Shown: positions 1 through 11,445, counted from the first letter of the stretch. The stretch: 64,000 nucleotides of DNA from Ancistrus triradiatus (GCA_025084515.1 JAJAGP010000201.1:541501-605500); one strand, 5' to 3'. Numbers and translations: made by a program. Notes: generated by a model from the sequence alone, not told the origin.

Positions 1-420
1 ACACCTTTTAACTTTTAGATTAAAGTGGTTTTATTCACGGATGCAGAAACGTGCATGAAAATGGAATGACAATTATTTTATGATTGGTTAGCAAAGAAAG
101 AAAGAAAGAAGTGCTGTTGCACAGTTAAGATGTTAAACTAAATTAGATACAAACTTTTGCAAAACAAATACAGACAAAAGACATCAAGCTCAATATGAAG
201 AGTTTAATAATTTTAAAGAACATAGTTTGTCACAAGAACACAGATCGACGTTAATCATTTAGCAGATACACCTGACTTAAAAAAAGAACAGAGATTCTGA
301 TTCAGTATGATATACATTTGGGTGCATCAACCAAACACCTTTGACTAATTAAACATCAAAAGCAACCAACTTCTTCTTCAGCTGTACCTGCTGGCTCATT
401 CAGTTAAATGTAGATTAGAA
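1..420. other. AT-rich sequence without a recognised feature
   Basis: I see no open frame or repeat family here. There is only a short AAAG run near 93-112. The stretch ends where the CCCTAA-like repeats begin. Confidence 0.5.
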
Positions 421-1400
421 ATAATGCCAACCCTAACTCTAAACCTGTGACCCTAGATTTAACCCTGTAACCCTAAACCTTATGCCCTAACCCTACTCCC
501 TAACTTTAATTGTAACCCTAACCCAACCCTAATCGTGACCTACTCCCTAACCATAATCCCAACCCTGTAATCCTAAACCTTACCCCCAATTCCCTAACCC
601 TACCATAACCATAATCCTAACCCCCACGCCAAACTCCCTAACCCCAACCCTCTAAAGTTAATCCTAAAACTCTAAACCTAACTCCCTAACTCCCTAACAC
701 TAACCCTGTAACCCTAAACTTAATCCTGTAACCCTACCACCAAACTCCTTACCTCTAATCATAACCCTAACCCCATCTTCTGACTCCCTAACCCTAACCA
801 TAAACCTAACCCCAACTCTAATCCTAACCCCTAAACCTAACTCCCTAAGCCCAACCCTAAACTTAACCTTGTAAGCCTAACTCCCTAACCATGATCATAA
901 CCTCAACCCTACCCCAACCCTACAACATAACTCCCTAATCCTAATTGTAACACTAGCTCTACACCTAAACCCTATCTCTAGTCTCCTAACCCCAACCCTA
1001 TCTCACTAATCCTAACCTTCAATCCTAACTCCTTAATCCTAACCCCAACCTTAACTGTTACTCTCTAACTCTAATTCACTACCCCCTACCCTAACTCCAT
1101 AACCCTATAACAGTAACCCTAACTCCCTATCCCCAAACCCTACCTCTCTAACCCTAACTCCCTAGCCCCAACCCTAACTCTAACCCCTAAGCATAGCACC
1201 AATCCTAACTCTGTCTCATTAACCCTCTAACCCTAACTCCCTAACAACCTAAGCCTATCTCCCTAACCACTAAACCTAACCCCATAATCCTAACTCTAAC
1301 TGGCAACCCTAACCCCTAATGCTAACCTTAAACCCTAACCCCCTAATCCTCTAACACTGACCCAATAACCCCATAGCCCTAACCCCCAACCCGAGTGTAA
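421..1400. repeat. Degenerate telomere-like CCCTAA repeat tract
   Basis: For almost 1 kb the plus strand is made of variants of CCCTAA and CCCTAACTCCCTAA with frequent substitutions and short spacers. The vertebrate telomere repeat read on this strand is CCCTAA. The tract is too degenerate to be a working telomere end. It is either an old interstitial telomeric block, a subtelomeric repeat, or a minisatellite that looks like one. It lies directly downstream (3' side) of the minus-strand IFI44-like gene. Confidence 0.8.
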
Positions 1401-1475
1401 GCAATACTGTACAACAAACTCTTATGCAACTATTAATTTAGAAAGAAATCAGTGATGTCCGATATCTCAGAGCGC

Positions 1476-3066
1476 TCACTCACAGCTGTCAATGCTGTCA
1501 GAATGTTCTTTCCTCAGGAAATCATTGGCAGAGATCACAATATCATTGAGCGCCTTGAGAATCAGAACGTCGATGTCATTCTCTGTGTCCATCTCCTCGT
1601 GGTAGTTCTTCACAGGGAAGACATGACTCATGGGGACACCCACCAGATAACTGCACTCCTGCATCTGGAAAAAAATTAAGAATATTAAAAGAATCTGTTA
1701 ATAAGCTCACACATTTATTTGTTATACGGCAGAAAGTTGCTTCAGTTCACACTTCGGTTGTTCTGTGAAGTCAATAATGAAACTGTTACCTTTTCTTTGA
1801 TCTTCTTGCTGGTGTAGATCTTCTTTAGGTCCTTTTTGACCAATGGGCATGCTTCATCTGACTTCGTCATGATGATCACCTGCGGTATGTCTGGATCATA
1901 TAAGATGAATCATTTGTACAGGTTAAGTGATCATAAGTGATCAATTCCTTACGTACATACAAAAGCAAAGGCGATTATTAGCTGTAATAACCAGGCTTAC
2001 TCATTTCCGAAGCCTTTTCACGTATATATTTGATCTTATTGAAGACTCTTCTGTCCATGAGCGACACCCTGTCCGCTGGTAGAACATAAACCAGGCAGAA
2101 GACTTGATCTTTCAGATCAGTGTTGCTTCTGTTAGGTTGATCGTTCGTGGACAAGGGGGAGTCAGGATTAAACTAAAGGTCCACATTAGAGAAAGAATAT
2201 ATATTATCCACATTCTTGTAATAATCATACAATAGTTCAGAATACATCATTAGTGTTTGCTCCTCACTCTGTATCCTTCTTGGATAAACCCTTGCAGGGC
2301 ACTGACGATGTCCTCTTCTTGTACACCACATCTACTTTCTGCTTCCAGTCCCATTATATCGTTAAAGAGAAAAGGCAAACGATTTCCATCCTCGTCTTCG
2401 ATATAATGAGTTCTGTACTATAAAACCAAGAAAAATATTATATCCTACAATGCTTTCACATGTCTTTAAGCAGAATAAGTTGCAGCCGTCTGACTGTCTT
2501 TTTAGGTGAGTTTCTCCAGGTCTTCTTTTGCAAAGATGTTTTAGAAATACTCACCAATTTTGTGAAACTCTTCCCAGCTGTTGTATCAGACAGAGCTTCG
2601 TTGGTGATTCGTCTTTGGAAAACACTGCTGACCGAGTTTATGAAGCTGGATTTTCCTGCTCCAACTGCTCCAATGACCAGAATCCTGACCTGCTGGACAT
2701 TTGAAGTGCTGACTGTGAGCTTCCTCAGCTTGTCTTCTAAGATCTGCTTGTCTCTGTTAAAAACCCAAAGCCCATATTGTTACTTTAGTTTAGCTCATGG
2801 AATTTCAGTGTTTCACATGCTGTGTAATTATTCAGCACATTCAAAGAACAAATTTGTAAGAAATGTTTGTTTATGGTGAACAAATCATCAGAAGTTTCTA
2901 GGTAAAAAGCTATTTTTTTCTATTCTTTTACTGTTAATAATTTGCATTTCATGCTGAATGTTTAATCAATAATCTACAAAGCTTTTACCAAACTGAAATG
3001 GATTGTAATTTTATTAATGTTAATCTACTTACTCCCATTTCATTTTCCTCCATGCCTCATCAAATT
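1476..3066 (-). CDS. Interferon-induced protein 44-like GTPase, six exons, 5' end not resolved
   Basis: This is an IFI44-like gene on the minus strand. Exons in coding order, with AG/GT boundaries visible: 3033-3066 (EFDEAWRKMKWE), 2555-2753 (P-loop GAVGAGKSSFINS), 2268-2417, 2001-2172 (VFCLVYVLPADRVSL), 1790-1890 (IPQVIIMTKSDEACP), and 1476-1664 (VPMSHVFPVKNYHEE, ending in TGA at 1476-1478). IFI44 and IFI44L are interferon-stimulated cytoplasmic proteins with a dynamin-like GTP-binding fold; fish carry many copies. The P-loop, the region with the TKSDEACP motif (possible G4) and the family's conserved FPVKNY block are intact and in frame across all junctions, so the gene may work. The start codon and any upstream exons are not found: the sequence just upstream is Tc1 DNA. 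No promoter or interferon response element was identified. Confidence 0.85.
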
Positions 3067-3079
3067 CTGAAAATAGAAA

Positions 3080-3405
3080 ATAAACCACATTTTGCAGTCA
3101 TTAAGTGCAGTTGCTTTCTCATGGACTCACAAACATTAACATTAGCCAATGTGAGGGAGGACTTTAGTTGCTGAGAAGTTATCCTGGGTTCCCATGAGAC
3201 CTCATGGACTATTACAAGCCTTGCTCTTGGAGTGATCTTTGTTGATTTCAAACTCTTTATAGGATGGTTTTGTAGACTTTTCCAGAAGAATGAGCATTTT
3301 TCTGATTTTTTCTTTTATACCGTGATCCACTTCCACAGACGTGTACTCTAATTTTACCTTCAAATTAACTGCAATGCCAAGCAGTTCACATACTTTTCCA
3401 CTTTT
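3080..3405 (-). mobile_element. Tc1-like transposon remnant, internally deleted, minus orientation
   Basis: Minus-strand reading gives TKITPRARLVIVHEVSWEP followed by SSLTLANVNV, the N-terminal DNA-binding region of a Tc1 transposase. The part at 3340-3400 matches the untranslated 5' region seen again at 13810-13880. About 300 bp survive, with internal deletions and no terminal repeat recognised. It lies immediately upstream of the first visible IFI44-like exon. Confidence 0.75.
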
Positions 3406-3524
3406 AGGACTTGATACATTTGGGAAGGATGGCTGTTCATTTGACTCACCTGGATTATCTTGCTGAGCTGATTTGCTCATTACGGCTTTAATTTTTTGAA
3501 TCATTCTTTCCAATGAATTGAGTT
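3406..3524 (-). other. Open segment preceded by a splice-acceptor-like site
   Basis: On the minus strand a pyrimidine-rich TTTTTCAG precedes about 40 open codons beginning LNSLERMIQKIKAVMSKS. The frame then runs straight into the Tc1 remnant. It might be an upstream exon of the IFI44-like gene, but I do not recognise the peptide and no good donor is visible before the transposon. It may equally be chance. Confidence 0.25.
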
Positions 3525-3835
3525 CTGAAAAACAAACAAAGAAACAAAATATGATGAAACCTTGAAACCGTAACAGTTTGGGTCTGAAAGAAGAACAAGT
3601 TTCCTTCATTCTGAACATAAAACCCACCCATCAGGAGCATTGCTGGAACTGTGTGATGTCTTTAGGCCAAACTCAACTCAATTTGCCTCACTCCACTTTG
3701 TAACAGTCATTAAAAACTAAACCGTAAAGATCATTACAATAACTAATAAGAATTCTTATACCAAAAATGCATTTGTTACAGGAATCAATCATAAAATACT
3801 ATAAGGAGACAACTGGATCACCTCACCAACTCAAA
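3525..3835. other. Intronic or intergenic sequence, no feature seen
   Basis: About 310 bp between the minus-oriented and plus-oriented Tc1 remnants. No convincing open frame or repeat was recognised. Confidence 0.4.
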
Positions 3836-4201
3836 CCATCAGAAGAACACTGAACAACAATGGTGTGCATATCAGGGTTGCAAGGAGAAAGCTACTGCTC
3901 TCTAAAAAGAATATTGCTTCTTGCCAGAAGGCTATTGGAAGAATGTTTTGTGGGCGGATGGAACTTTTTGGTTTAAAAGACAAGCGTTATGTTTGGAGAA
4001 AAGCGTTAATGTGAGGAAACCCACCAACATCTGTTCTGTACGGAGGAATGGGCTAAATTTCCCTCCAAGCCGGTGTGCAGGACTAATCAACAGTTACAGG
4101 AAGTGTTTAGCTGCAGTTATTTCTGCACAGGGGGGTTACACCAGATACTGAAAGCTAAGGCTCACATACTTTTGCCACTCACTAATATGTAATATTGGAT
4201 C
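3836..4201 (+). mobile_element. Tc1-like transposon, deleted copy, 5' piece (continues at 8097)
   Basis: The plus strand carries disjointed pieces of a Tc1 transposase: the RRTLNNNGVH region, then PEGYWKNVLWADGT, then the C-terminal VRKPTNI...SRCAGLINSYRKC and a stop after GGYTRY. The WADGT stretch sits where Tc1 transposases have a WTDET motif with a catalytic Asp. Large internal deletions make this non-autonomous. The element is cut at 4201 by the Penelope-like insertion and resumes at 8097 through a duplicated 13-bp target. Confidence 0.85.
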
Positions 4202-4512
4202 GTCTTGATGCATGCTCAATGATCCAGGTAAGAAAATCCAAGAAGTTGAATCTGTTCATCTGGACATAGATTTTGTTGGAGAGATGCTTCGTCACTCATC
4301 TAAGTGACTTCTTCAGTCTCAGCAGTTGAAAAACTTCCACAATCTTATATACAGCACCTTTGCATTACGACTGGTACCAGCACCATTGCATAACAATGGG
4401 ACCGGTGATCAGTTTAATATGCGGATTGACATAGCCATTAACGACAATGGCCATGTGTGCCATTCACACAGGATTGGGGAAGGGCTGCGATGGCTCCATT
4501 GTAAGATGGTGA
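4202..4512 (-). repeat. Penelope-like pseudo-LTR, copy 1
   Basis: This segment starts GTCTTGATGCATGC and is repeated in the same orientation at 6876-7168. Its first 35 bases are missing from the inverted copy that ends at 8096. It overlaps the 3' end of the coding region, as expected for these elements. Confidence 0.8.
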
Positions 4513-6868
4513 GAGGTGTACTCTGAGGCCCCCTCCTCGGTTCAGGGATGGACGTTCCCTTTTTACAAAAATGGCTTCTTTTACTCCGCATTCAAACCAT
4601 CGTTCCTCCCTATCAAGGATCTGCACGTCTTCATCCTTGAAAGAGTGGCCACTGGCCTATAGGTGGGTGTAAAGCGCAGATCCTGACCTGATGAGGTACC
4701 TCTTCTATGTTGTGCCATCCGTTTCGCCAGTGGCTGTTTGGTTTCCCCGATGTACAATTCCTGGCAATCCTCCTGGCAATTCACAGCGTACACTAAATTA
4801 CTCTGTTTGTGCTGGGGGACCCGATCCTTGGGGTGGACCAGTTTCTGGCGTAGCGTGTTTTGGGCTTTGAAAGCCACTGAGATGCGGTGTTTGGCAAATA
4901 TGCATCTCAATTGTTCTGATGTTCCTGCCACATATGGAATCACCACTGGTTTACACTTAGACTGCGGTTGTTGTTCTCCTCTCATCGATCTGCTGGAGCA
5001 CTGTTTGGGCGTCTTACCGGCTTTGACAAAGGCCCAGTTTGGATAACCACATTTGCCCAGGGCCTGCTTAATGTGAGATTTCTCTCCATCCTTGGCCGCT
5101 GTGTCAGTGGGGACGCTGTCTGCTTGGTGGTACAGTGTCCTGATGACTCCTAGTTTGTGCCTCGGATGATGAGAGTCAAACCTTATGTACTGATCCGTAT
5201 GTGTTGGCTTACGGTAAACATCGACTTTCAATCGTCCCCCATCTCCAATCACAACTTCACAATACAAGAAGGCTAACCTCCCTGGTGAACTTAATGTGTT
5301 TGTCCACTGAGTTGATGTGGTCGGTGAAATGTGGCACTTCCTGAGATTTAAGTTTAACCCAGGTGTCATCCACATATCTGAACCAATGGCTGGGTGGTGT
5401 TCCTGAATAGGATATTAGTGCCTTCTTTTCCACTTCTTTTCCATATACAGGTTGGCCACAATAGGTGAAACTGGGGAGCCCATGGCGCACCAATGTTTCT
5501 GCCTATAGTACTGCTCTCTGTATGTGAAATAGGTTGATTGAAGACTCAGCTCCAGAAGCAAACACACCTGGTCCGAGTTAAGGGTGGTCCTATTGCTGAG
5601 AGTGGGGTCATCCTGTAGTTTCACTCGGACTACCTCTACTGCCTCAGCAACTGGAACGCATGTGAAGAGAGATGTGACATCAAACGAGACCATTGTTTCA
5701 TCCGTCTCCATAATAACGTCCCTCACCTTTTCTATGAAATCCATGGTGTTCTGGATGTGATGATCCGTGCTGCCTACCAACGGGTTGAGGATTGATGCCA
5801 GAAACTTGGCGATGTTGTAGGTCACGGAGTTGATCATACACACAATGGGCCGCAATGGCACATCCTGTTTATGTATCTTAGGTAAACCATACAGACTAGG
5901 TGTAGCCTCCCCTGGGTATAATCTGTGGTACAGAGGCCGGTCTATAGCTTTGTCCTGTTCTAAAAACTTCAGACAATCTATCACCTTCTTCTTGTACCCC
6001 CTACCAGGATCTCGTTTCAGGGGCTCATAAGTGTTAATGTCTCTAAGGAGAGTCATAACTTTCTCATGATAGTCTGTCTGGTTTAATAAAACAGTGCACC
6101 TGCCTTTGTCCGCTGATGTCATTATCCTTACTGAGAGTCGTGAGTGCATTCCTTTCCTCTCTGCTGATGTTGGACGGCGGTGGCTTTGCATTGCTAAGGC
6201 AGGCTGAAACTTTCATTCGCAGTTGTTCTGCTTCCATGTCGGCGATGTTGCTGTTGCGGATTGCTGTTTCCGTGGCTGTAATCAGTTCCACTAGTGGTAT
6301 TTGCCTCGGTGTAACAGCAAAATTCAGCCCCTTAGCCAAGATGTCTTTCACCGCCTGGGTGAGTTGTCTGTCAGACAAGTTCTTCACCCATTTGTCCACA
6401 TCAACAGGTTGTGTCTGTCCTCCATCTCTTTTCCAGCCTTTGAGAGTGTCATCTGTCCGCCGGTGTCTCTGGCGTGCAGCAAGAAGATCGAACTTCTTCT
6501 GCTGCCTAGTTTTAGACTTTTCATGTTGTGCTAACCGAGCCTTTTTTGTGAAGTTGATCAAACGTTGAAGGATGGTCTCGTCTAGACAAGATGCAAGTCT
6601 CTGTCGGATGTGTTCCTCTCTGACTTTCAAAGCATCAATGGTAAAGTTGGTTTGCCTCACTCGTTCATTCAGCAGCTGGTTCTGTGCCTTCTGGAGGATC
6701 TTGTTAGCCCGGTGGCCCTTTACTGAAGATTTCATTTGCAGACTCTTAGGAGTGATCCCATTCTGTCTTCATCTGAGGTTGAATCTCAGGTGGTTCCTGT
6801 AATCAGCCATCTTACGAGCCGTTTGTTCATACTGCCGTACAAGTTTAAGGCAATCTTTGCCAAATTGG
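4409..6868 (-). pseudogene. Penelope-like reverse transcriptase with GIY-YIG endonuclease, frameshifted
   Basis: The reading passes through four overlapping frames: 6735-6064 (N-terminal, basic and coiled), 6191-5415 (RT fingers and palm), 5493-5257 (catalytic RYVDDTW) and 5375-4581 (thumb and linker, then the endonuclease). Visible RT motifs are LYGLPKIHK, VSFDVTSLFTCVP, GSPVSPIVANLYME and RYVDD. The GIY-YIG module appears as QELYIGETKQPLAKRMAQHR. In this class RT copies the RNA at a nick made by the endonuclease. At least three frameshifts make it non-functional. The coding sense begins just inside the pseudo-LTR near 6868, but no clear start codon is seen there. Confidence 0.88.
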
Positions 6869-6875
6869 GTCAAAA

Positions 6876-7168
6876 CGTCTTGATGCATGCTCAATGATCC
6901 AGGTAAGAAAATCCAAGAAGTTGAATCTGTTCATCTGGACATAGATTTTGTTGGAGAAACTTTTCGTCACTCATTTAAGTGACTTCTTCAGTCTCAGCAG
7001 TTGGAAAACTTCCCCAATCTTATATACAGCACCTTTTTGCATAACGAACTGGTCCCAGCACCATTGCATAACAAGGGGACCGTGATCAGTTTCATATGCA
7101 GATTGACATAGCCATTAACGACAATGGCCACGTGTGCCATTCACACAGGATTGGGGAAGGGCTGCGAT
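6876..7168 (-). repeat. Penelope-like pseudo-LTR, copy 2
   Basis: This is a direct repeat of 4202-4512 with small indels. On its right it joins an inverted copy of the element's coding 3' end at about 7169. It marks the boundary between the main element and the attached inverted fragment. Confidence 0.8.
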
Positions 7169-7922
7169 GGATCAGTACATCATCCATCCACTGGAGCACA
7201 AACTAGGAGTCATCAGGACACTGTACCACCAAGCAGACAGTGTCCCCACTGACACAGCGGCCAAGGATGGAGAGAAATCTCACATTAAGCAGGCCCTGGG
7301 CAAATGTGGTTATCCAAACTGGGCCTTTGTCAAAGCCGGTAAGACGCCCAAACAGTGGTCCAGCAGATCGATGAGAGGAGAACAACAACCGCAGTCTAAG
7401 CGTAAATCAGTGGTGATTCCATATGTGGCAGGAACATCGGAACAATTGAGACGCATCTTTGCCAAACATCGCATCTCAGTGGCTTTCAAAGCCCAAAACA
7501 CGCTACGCCAGAAACTGGTCCACCCCAAGGATCGGGTCCCCCAGCACAAACAGAGTAATGTAGTGTATGCTGTTAAGTGCCAGGAGGATTGCCAGGAATT
7601 GTACATCGGGGAAACCAAACAGCCACTGGCGAAACGGATGGCACAACATAGAAGAGGTACCTCATCAGATCAGGACTCTGCGGTTTACACCCACCTACCA
7701 GTGGCCAGTGGCCACTCTTTCAAGGATGAAGACGTGCAGATCCTTGATAGGGTGGAACGATGGTTTGAATGCGGAGTAAAAGAAGCCATTTTTGTAAAAA
7801 GGGAACGTCCATCCCTGAACCGAGAAGGGGGCCTCAGAGTACACCTCTCACCATCTTACAACGGATCCATCGCAGCCCTTCCCCAATCCTGTGTGAATGG
7901 CACACGTGGCCATTGTCGTTAA
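7169..7922 (+). pseudogene. Penelope-like C-terminal fragment with open GIY-YIG domain
   Basis: This inverted, 5'-truncated copy reads without a break for about 245 codons to a stop at 7920-7922. It carries the linker (LGVIRTLYHQADSVPTDTAA) and the GIY-YIG nuclease: YAVKCQEDCQELYIGET, then KRMAQHRR, then SLNREGG near the end. The main copy at 4409-5375 has a frameshift in this part, so the truncated copy holds the better-preserved nuclease. It lacks any RT domain and is not expected to act alone. Confidence 0.85.
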
Positions 7923-8096
7923 TGGATATGTCAATCTGCATATTAAACTGATCACTTGTCCCATTGTTATGCAAAGGTGCTGTATATAAGATTGGGGAAG
8001 TTTTCCAACTGCTGAGACTGAAGAAGTCACTTAGATGAGTGACGAAACGTTTCTCCAACAAAATCTATGTCCAGATGAACAGATTCAACTTCTTGG

Positions 8097-8281
8097 GTAA
8101 TATTGGATCATTTTCCTCAATAAATAAATGGCTAAGTATAATATTTTTGTCTCATTTGTTTAAGTGGGTTCTTTTTTTCTACTTTTAGGATTTGTGGGAA
8201 AATCTGATGATGTTTTAGGTCATATTTATACAGAAATATAGAAAATTCTAAAGGGTTCACAAACTTTCAAGCACCACTGTA
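8097..8281 (+). mobile_element. Tc1-like transposon, 3' end with terminal inverted repeat
   Basis: This continues the copy interrupted at 4201. It ends in TTCACAAACTTTCAAGCACC followed by ACTGTA, whose reverse complement is a Tc1-type terminal repeat. The same end is present at 13860-14070 in a separate fragment. Confidence 0.85.
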
Positions 8282-9494
8282 CAACAGTGTTTTTGATGAA
8301 ATACGAAACAGTATGAAATTCTGAATATCAGATATTTATAAAGACAAAATGTACATACTTACAGTTTTAGAACGGGCAGCTCCACTGCTTGAGAAGCTTC
8401 TAGTTTTACTAGTTTTGCTATCTGCTCTTTACCAGTCTCTTACCATGGTTTTCATACCAGCCCAGAGAAAAGCCCACATTGGTCCTTCCTGTCTGTCTCA
8501 ATTCAGAGGAAGTGACAGCAACTGCAACTCTTAAAAATGTGACTATAACCTACATCCCTCGTCTATAGAAGATAATTTTTACACCATTCTGAATAGTATA
8601 ATATTTTTTGGGTTGTTAATATATAACATATATTGAATTATTCTTGGGAAAGTAGGTATACCTCTTAAAACAACCAGATAAAGTTTGCATTCAGATATAT
8701 AGTCAACAGGAAACTGGTTGTGGTTTCACACAGTGCAATAATGCACTCGGCTTTGTGCTTATTAACCTCCATTACATGAGTTTGAATACAGAATTTTGGA
8801 GAGTGCAAAGTGCAACATTAATGTATGGTTTGGGGAAAAATACCAGTAACTAAGAAAAGATCAAGAACATCCACTGCTGTTATCACACACCTAAAAAAGT
8901 CAAGTAAAACATTTTATGCATTTTATGCATTTTATGCTGTTAGCGAGGAATGTGTTGGTGCTCTCACTTCTCTCTGACTGATGCCATTAATTGTGTTATG
9001 GATACAACCACCTGGACCATGGAGGTTGGAGTTTAACCCAGAATGAACCCTTTCAAGGTCTTCAAGGTAACTGAAGTATGTATGCTGGGCTGGATTTGAT
9101 CATGGATGTTATTATATTATTAGTAAAATTCATTTAAAGTGCTGTACTGTATTTTTGTGTATACATATATGGAGTGATCATGGAACTAAAATCAGGAACT
9201 GGAGGTGTTTACCCTGGTGAACACCTACATGAACGAAGAAGGTCTGAGAGAAACAAATAATTGCTTTGAACTTGAAAGGTAAGCCTCTGGATCCACAGGA
9301 ATTAATCTACTTTGTTCATTCACCCAATAAGTGCACGTAAAGGTGTGTGTAAAGTTCTACTATAAGCTTTTTTGTTAATAGTTTCTAAATGTTTGTTTCC
9401 TGGTGCCCAACAGTAATTCTGTGCTATATTGAAACAAGTTCAAGTAATAGTAATAAACAATCTACAAAATAAAATACTGCAAATAGACAATATT
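8282..9494. other. Unique-looking sequence, no gene supported
   Basis: No coding frame is convincing. A minus-strand donor-like GTAAGT lies at about 8355-8360 next to some 100 open bases and could be a non-coding first exon of the IFI44-like gene. A TTTTATGCA triplet repeat occurs near 8910-8937. Nothing else was recognised. Confidence 0.4.
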
Positions 9495-9800
9495 TGTCAC
9501 GCCCAGCTCCAGCGCGCGCCACCAAACGCCTGAACCTATCGGGAAGCCCCGCGTTCAGACTGCTGATCACTTACAGCTGCGAGGCTTCCCATATAAGCGG
9601 GCGCGCTCAGAGCTGTGGCGCGGATCATTGATGATGTCATCTCCGCGTCCCTACCGTATCTCGTCCGGCACCGCGTCCCTAACGCGCCCGGTTCTAATCC
9701 TCGCCCAGGTTTGTTGCTTGTTTGATTTCCGTTCCACCCGTTTTACAGAGTTCGCTGTGTGTGTGCCTTACTTCATTGTTTGTCTAATAAATCCTGGTTT
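9495..9800 (+). mobile_element. Solo or truncated LTR-like fragment, TGTCACG family
   Basis: The segment begins TGTCACGCCC, has a CATATAAGCGGG TATA-like site and an AATAAA signal near 9786, and then fades into unrelated sequence. It resembles the LTR-like piece at 12992-13265: both have GAAGCCCC, a short inverted GGCTTC, and GC-rich text around a TATA box. No second copy or target duplication is visible, so boundaries on the right are approximate. Confidence 0.6.
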
Positions 9801-10821
9801 CATTTGTATGTAAATATGTAAAGGACATTTTTAACATGTAAAGGACATAATTAAAATATAATTAAACAAAATAGATAACACTGCACTAAATTACAGCTTT
9901 AATACTTTGAGAGTTTGAAAACCATCTCCAAGCCAGAAAGCTGGTATAATCTGCCAAATTTGCACTACTGAGACCAAGTATGATTGGTGCCTAATGAAGA
10001 ACCTAAAACCATCCTCTGTCCTTTTTTGGTTGAGCACATCACATGAGGTGTCAATGTCCCTTCCTGGGTACTGTTTTGACTAAGTTTAGGATGTTAAGAT
10101 CTGCAAATATACATTAATATTAATGGGGTGTCTTGTATAAGGTTACATACTTACATTCACAATACTGTACACGACACAATACACGATACTGTTTGCACAT
10201 TTTCATTACTTCCTGAAGTTATTACTGAGATTTTGCCATTTCTTGCATTTAATAAACTTTTCATTCTTTTTGAAATAACACTTTGTGTGGGAGTGACATT
10301 AAACAACATTATTCAGTACGAGATCCTTGGCTGATTGGCAAATCTCATGGAATATTAGAGTGTCCATATTGTTTCCATATAACTGGTTTTCTTTATTCTC
10401 CAATCACAAAGGAATTGAGTGGTGCCCTGTTAATTAATTAAAAATGAACTGCTTTCAAATTAAAACCATAACATACTACGGCTACTTCTTGAAATAAAAC
10501 AAATAGATATACTTTAAAAATACATGAACACAAAGGTCAATCTGACCAACTGTGTTTTAAGGGCATTGCTCAAGGGTCAAGTTGGAACATGAACGCTTGA
10601 TCTTCTGAACTGGACCTTTATCGTTCTCTGCTGGTATATCTTCGGAACTATATAATTCCTGAACTCATGGGACAGAGGCAAAAGTGTTCCCTGGTTAGGA
10701 TGCCAGTCCATCAGGAAGACCATCAGAACAGCTTCAGCTCTGGGATGTTGGTGGGTTTCCTCACATTAGCTGCTCGCTTCAGGTCCTTCCACAACATTTC
10801 GATTAAGGTCAGGATTTTAAC
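9801..10821. other. AT-rich sequence without a recognised feature
   Basis: About 1 kb with only short chance frames. A small tandem motif, ACACGACACAATACACGATA, lies near 10170. No repeat family was identified. Confidence 0.4.
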
Positions 10822-10899
10822 TTGGGGAATCAAAATAAGGAAGCTTTATTGAAAAAAGGGCAACAGAGGGAGACACAGCGAACGGAAGGAAGCGATAAC

Positions 10900-11115
10900 T
10901 TGAGAGCAGAGTCGACGAGGCGATGCTTGAGAGCAGAGCCGTGGACGGGTTGCTTGAGAGCAGAGTCGTGGACGGGTTGCTTGAGAGCAGAGCCGTGGAC
11001 CGGTTGCTTGAGAGCAGAGCCGTGGACGGGATGCTTGAGAGCAGAGCCGTGGACGGGATGCTTGAGAGCAGAGCCGTGGACGGGATGCTTGAGAGCAGAG
11101 CCGTGGACGGGATGG
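10900..11115. repeat. 27-bp minisatellite, eight units
   Basis: Eight 27-bp units with core GAGAGCAGAGCCGTGGACGG. Each encodes LRAEPWTGC on the plus strand, and the minus strand is also open. The unit length is a multiple of three, so frames stay open. It is followed without a gap by the 30-bp array. Confidence 0.92.
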
Positions 11116-11445
11116 GTCTCCGTGGAGGAGACAGCCCCTGAAAGGATCTCCATGGAGGAGGCAGTCCCTGACAGGATCTCCGTGGAGGAGACAGTCCCTG
11201 AAAGGATCTCCGTGGAGGAGACAGTCTCTGAAAGGATCTCCGTGGAGGAGACAGTCTCTGAACGAGTCTCTTGGGAAGAGACTTTCTCTGGACGGGCCTC
11301 TTGGGAAGAGGCCTCTTCTGGACGGGCCTCTTGGGAAGAGGCCTCTTCTGGATGGGCCTCTTGGGAAGAGGCTTTCTCTGGGCAGGCCTCAGACAAGTGC
11401 ACAGCCTCAGGGAAGGTCTCTGTCGAGAATGCGGCCTTTAGAAAG
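11116..11445. repeat. 30-bp minisatellite, eleven units
   Basis: Units of 30 bp with core GGAGGAGACAGTCTCTGAAA. On the plus strand they encode ten-residue repeats drifting from ISVEETVSER to ASWEEASSGR. The pattern matches the array at 49231-52448, whose plus-strand repeats read ASLEQTVSGQ. Homology is judged by eye over the 30-bp unit. Confidence 0.9.

Larger units (their letters stand above)
4202..8096 (-). mobile_element. Penelope-like retroelement, complete insertion with 13-bp target duplication
   Basis: The insertion splits a Tc1 copy. GTAATATTGGATC occurs at 4189-4201 and again at 8097-8109, so both ends are defined. Reading the minus strand: an inverted partial copy of the 3' part (8096 to about 7169), a terminal repeat (7168-6876), the damaged coding region (6868 to about 4409), and a second copy of the terminal repeat (about 4512-4202). 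Direct pseudo-LTRs plus an attached inverted truncated copy is a known structure for Penelope-like elements. The RT, and the GIY-YIG motif in both partial copies, support the class. Confidence 0.92.

Noticed and set aside
3202..3405. The Tc1-matching part as an IFI44-like exon
   Set aside because: It aligns with Tc1 5' and N-terminal transposase sequence known from the other copies in the window.
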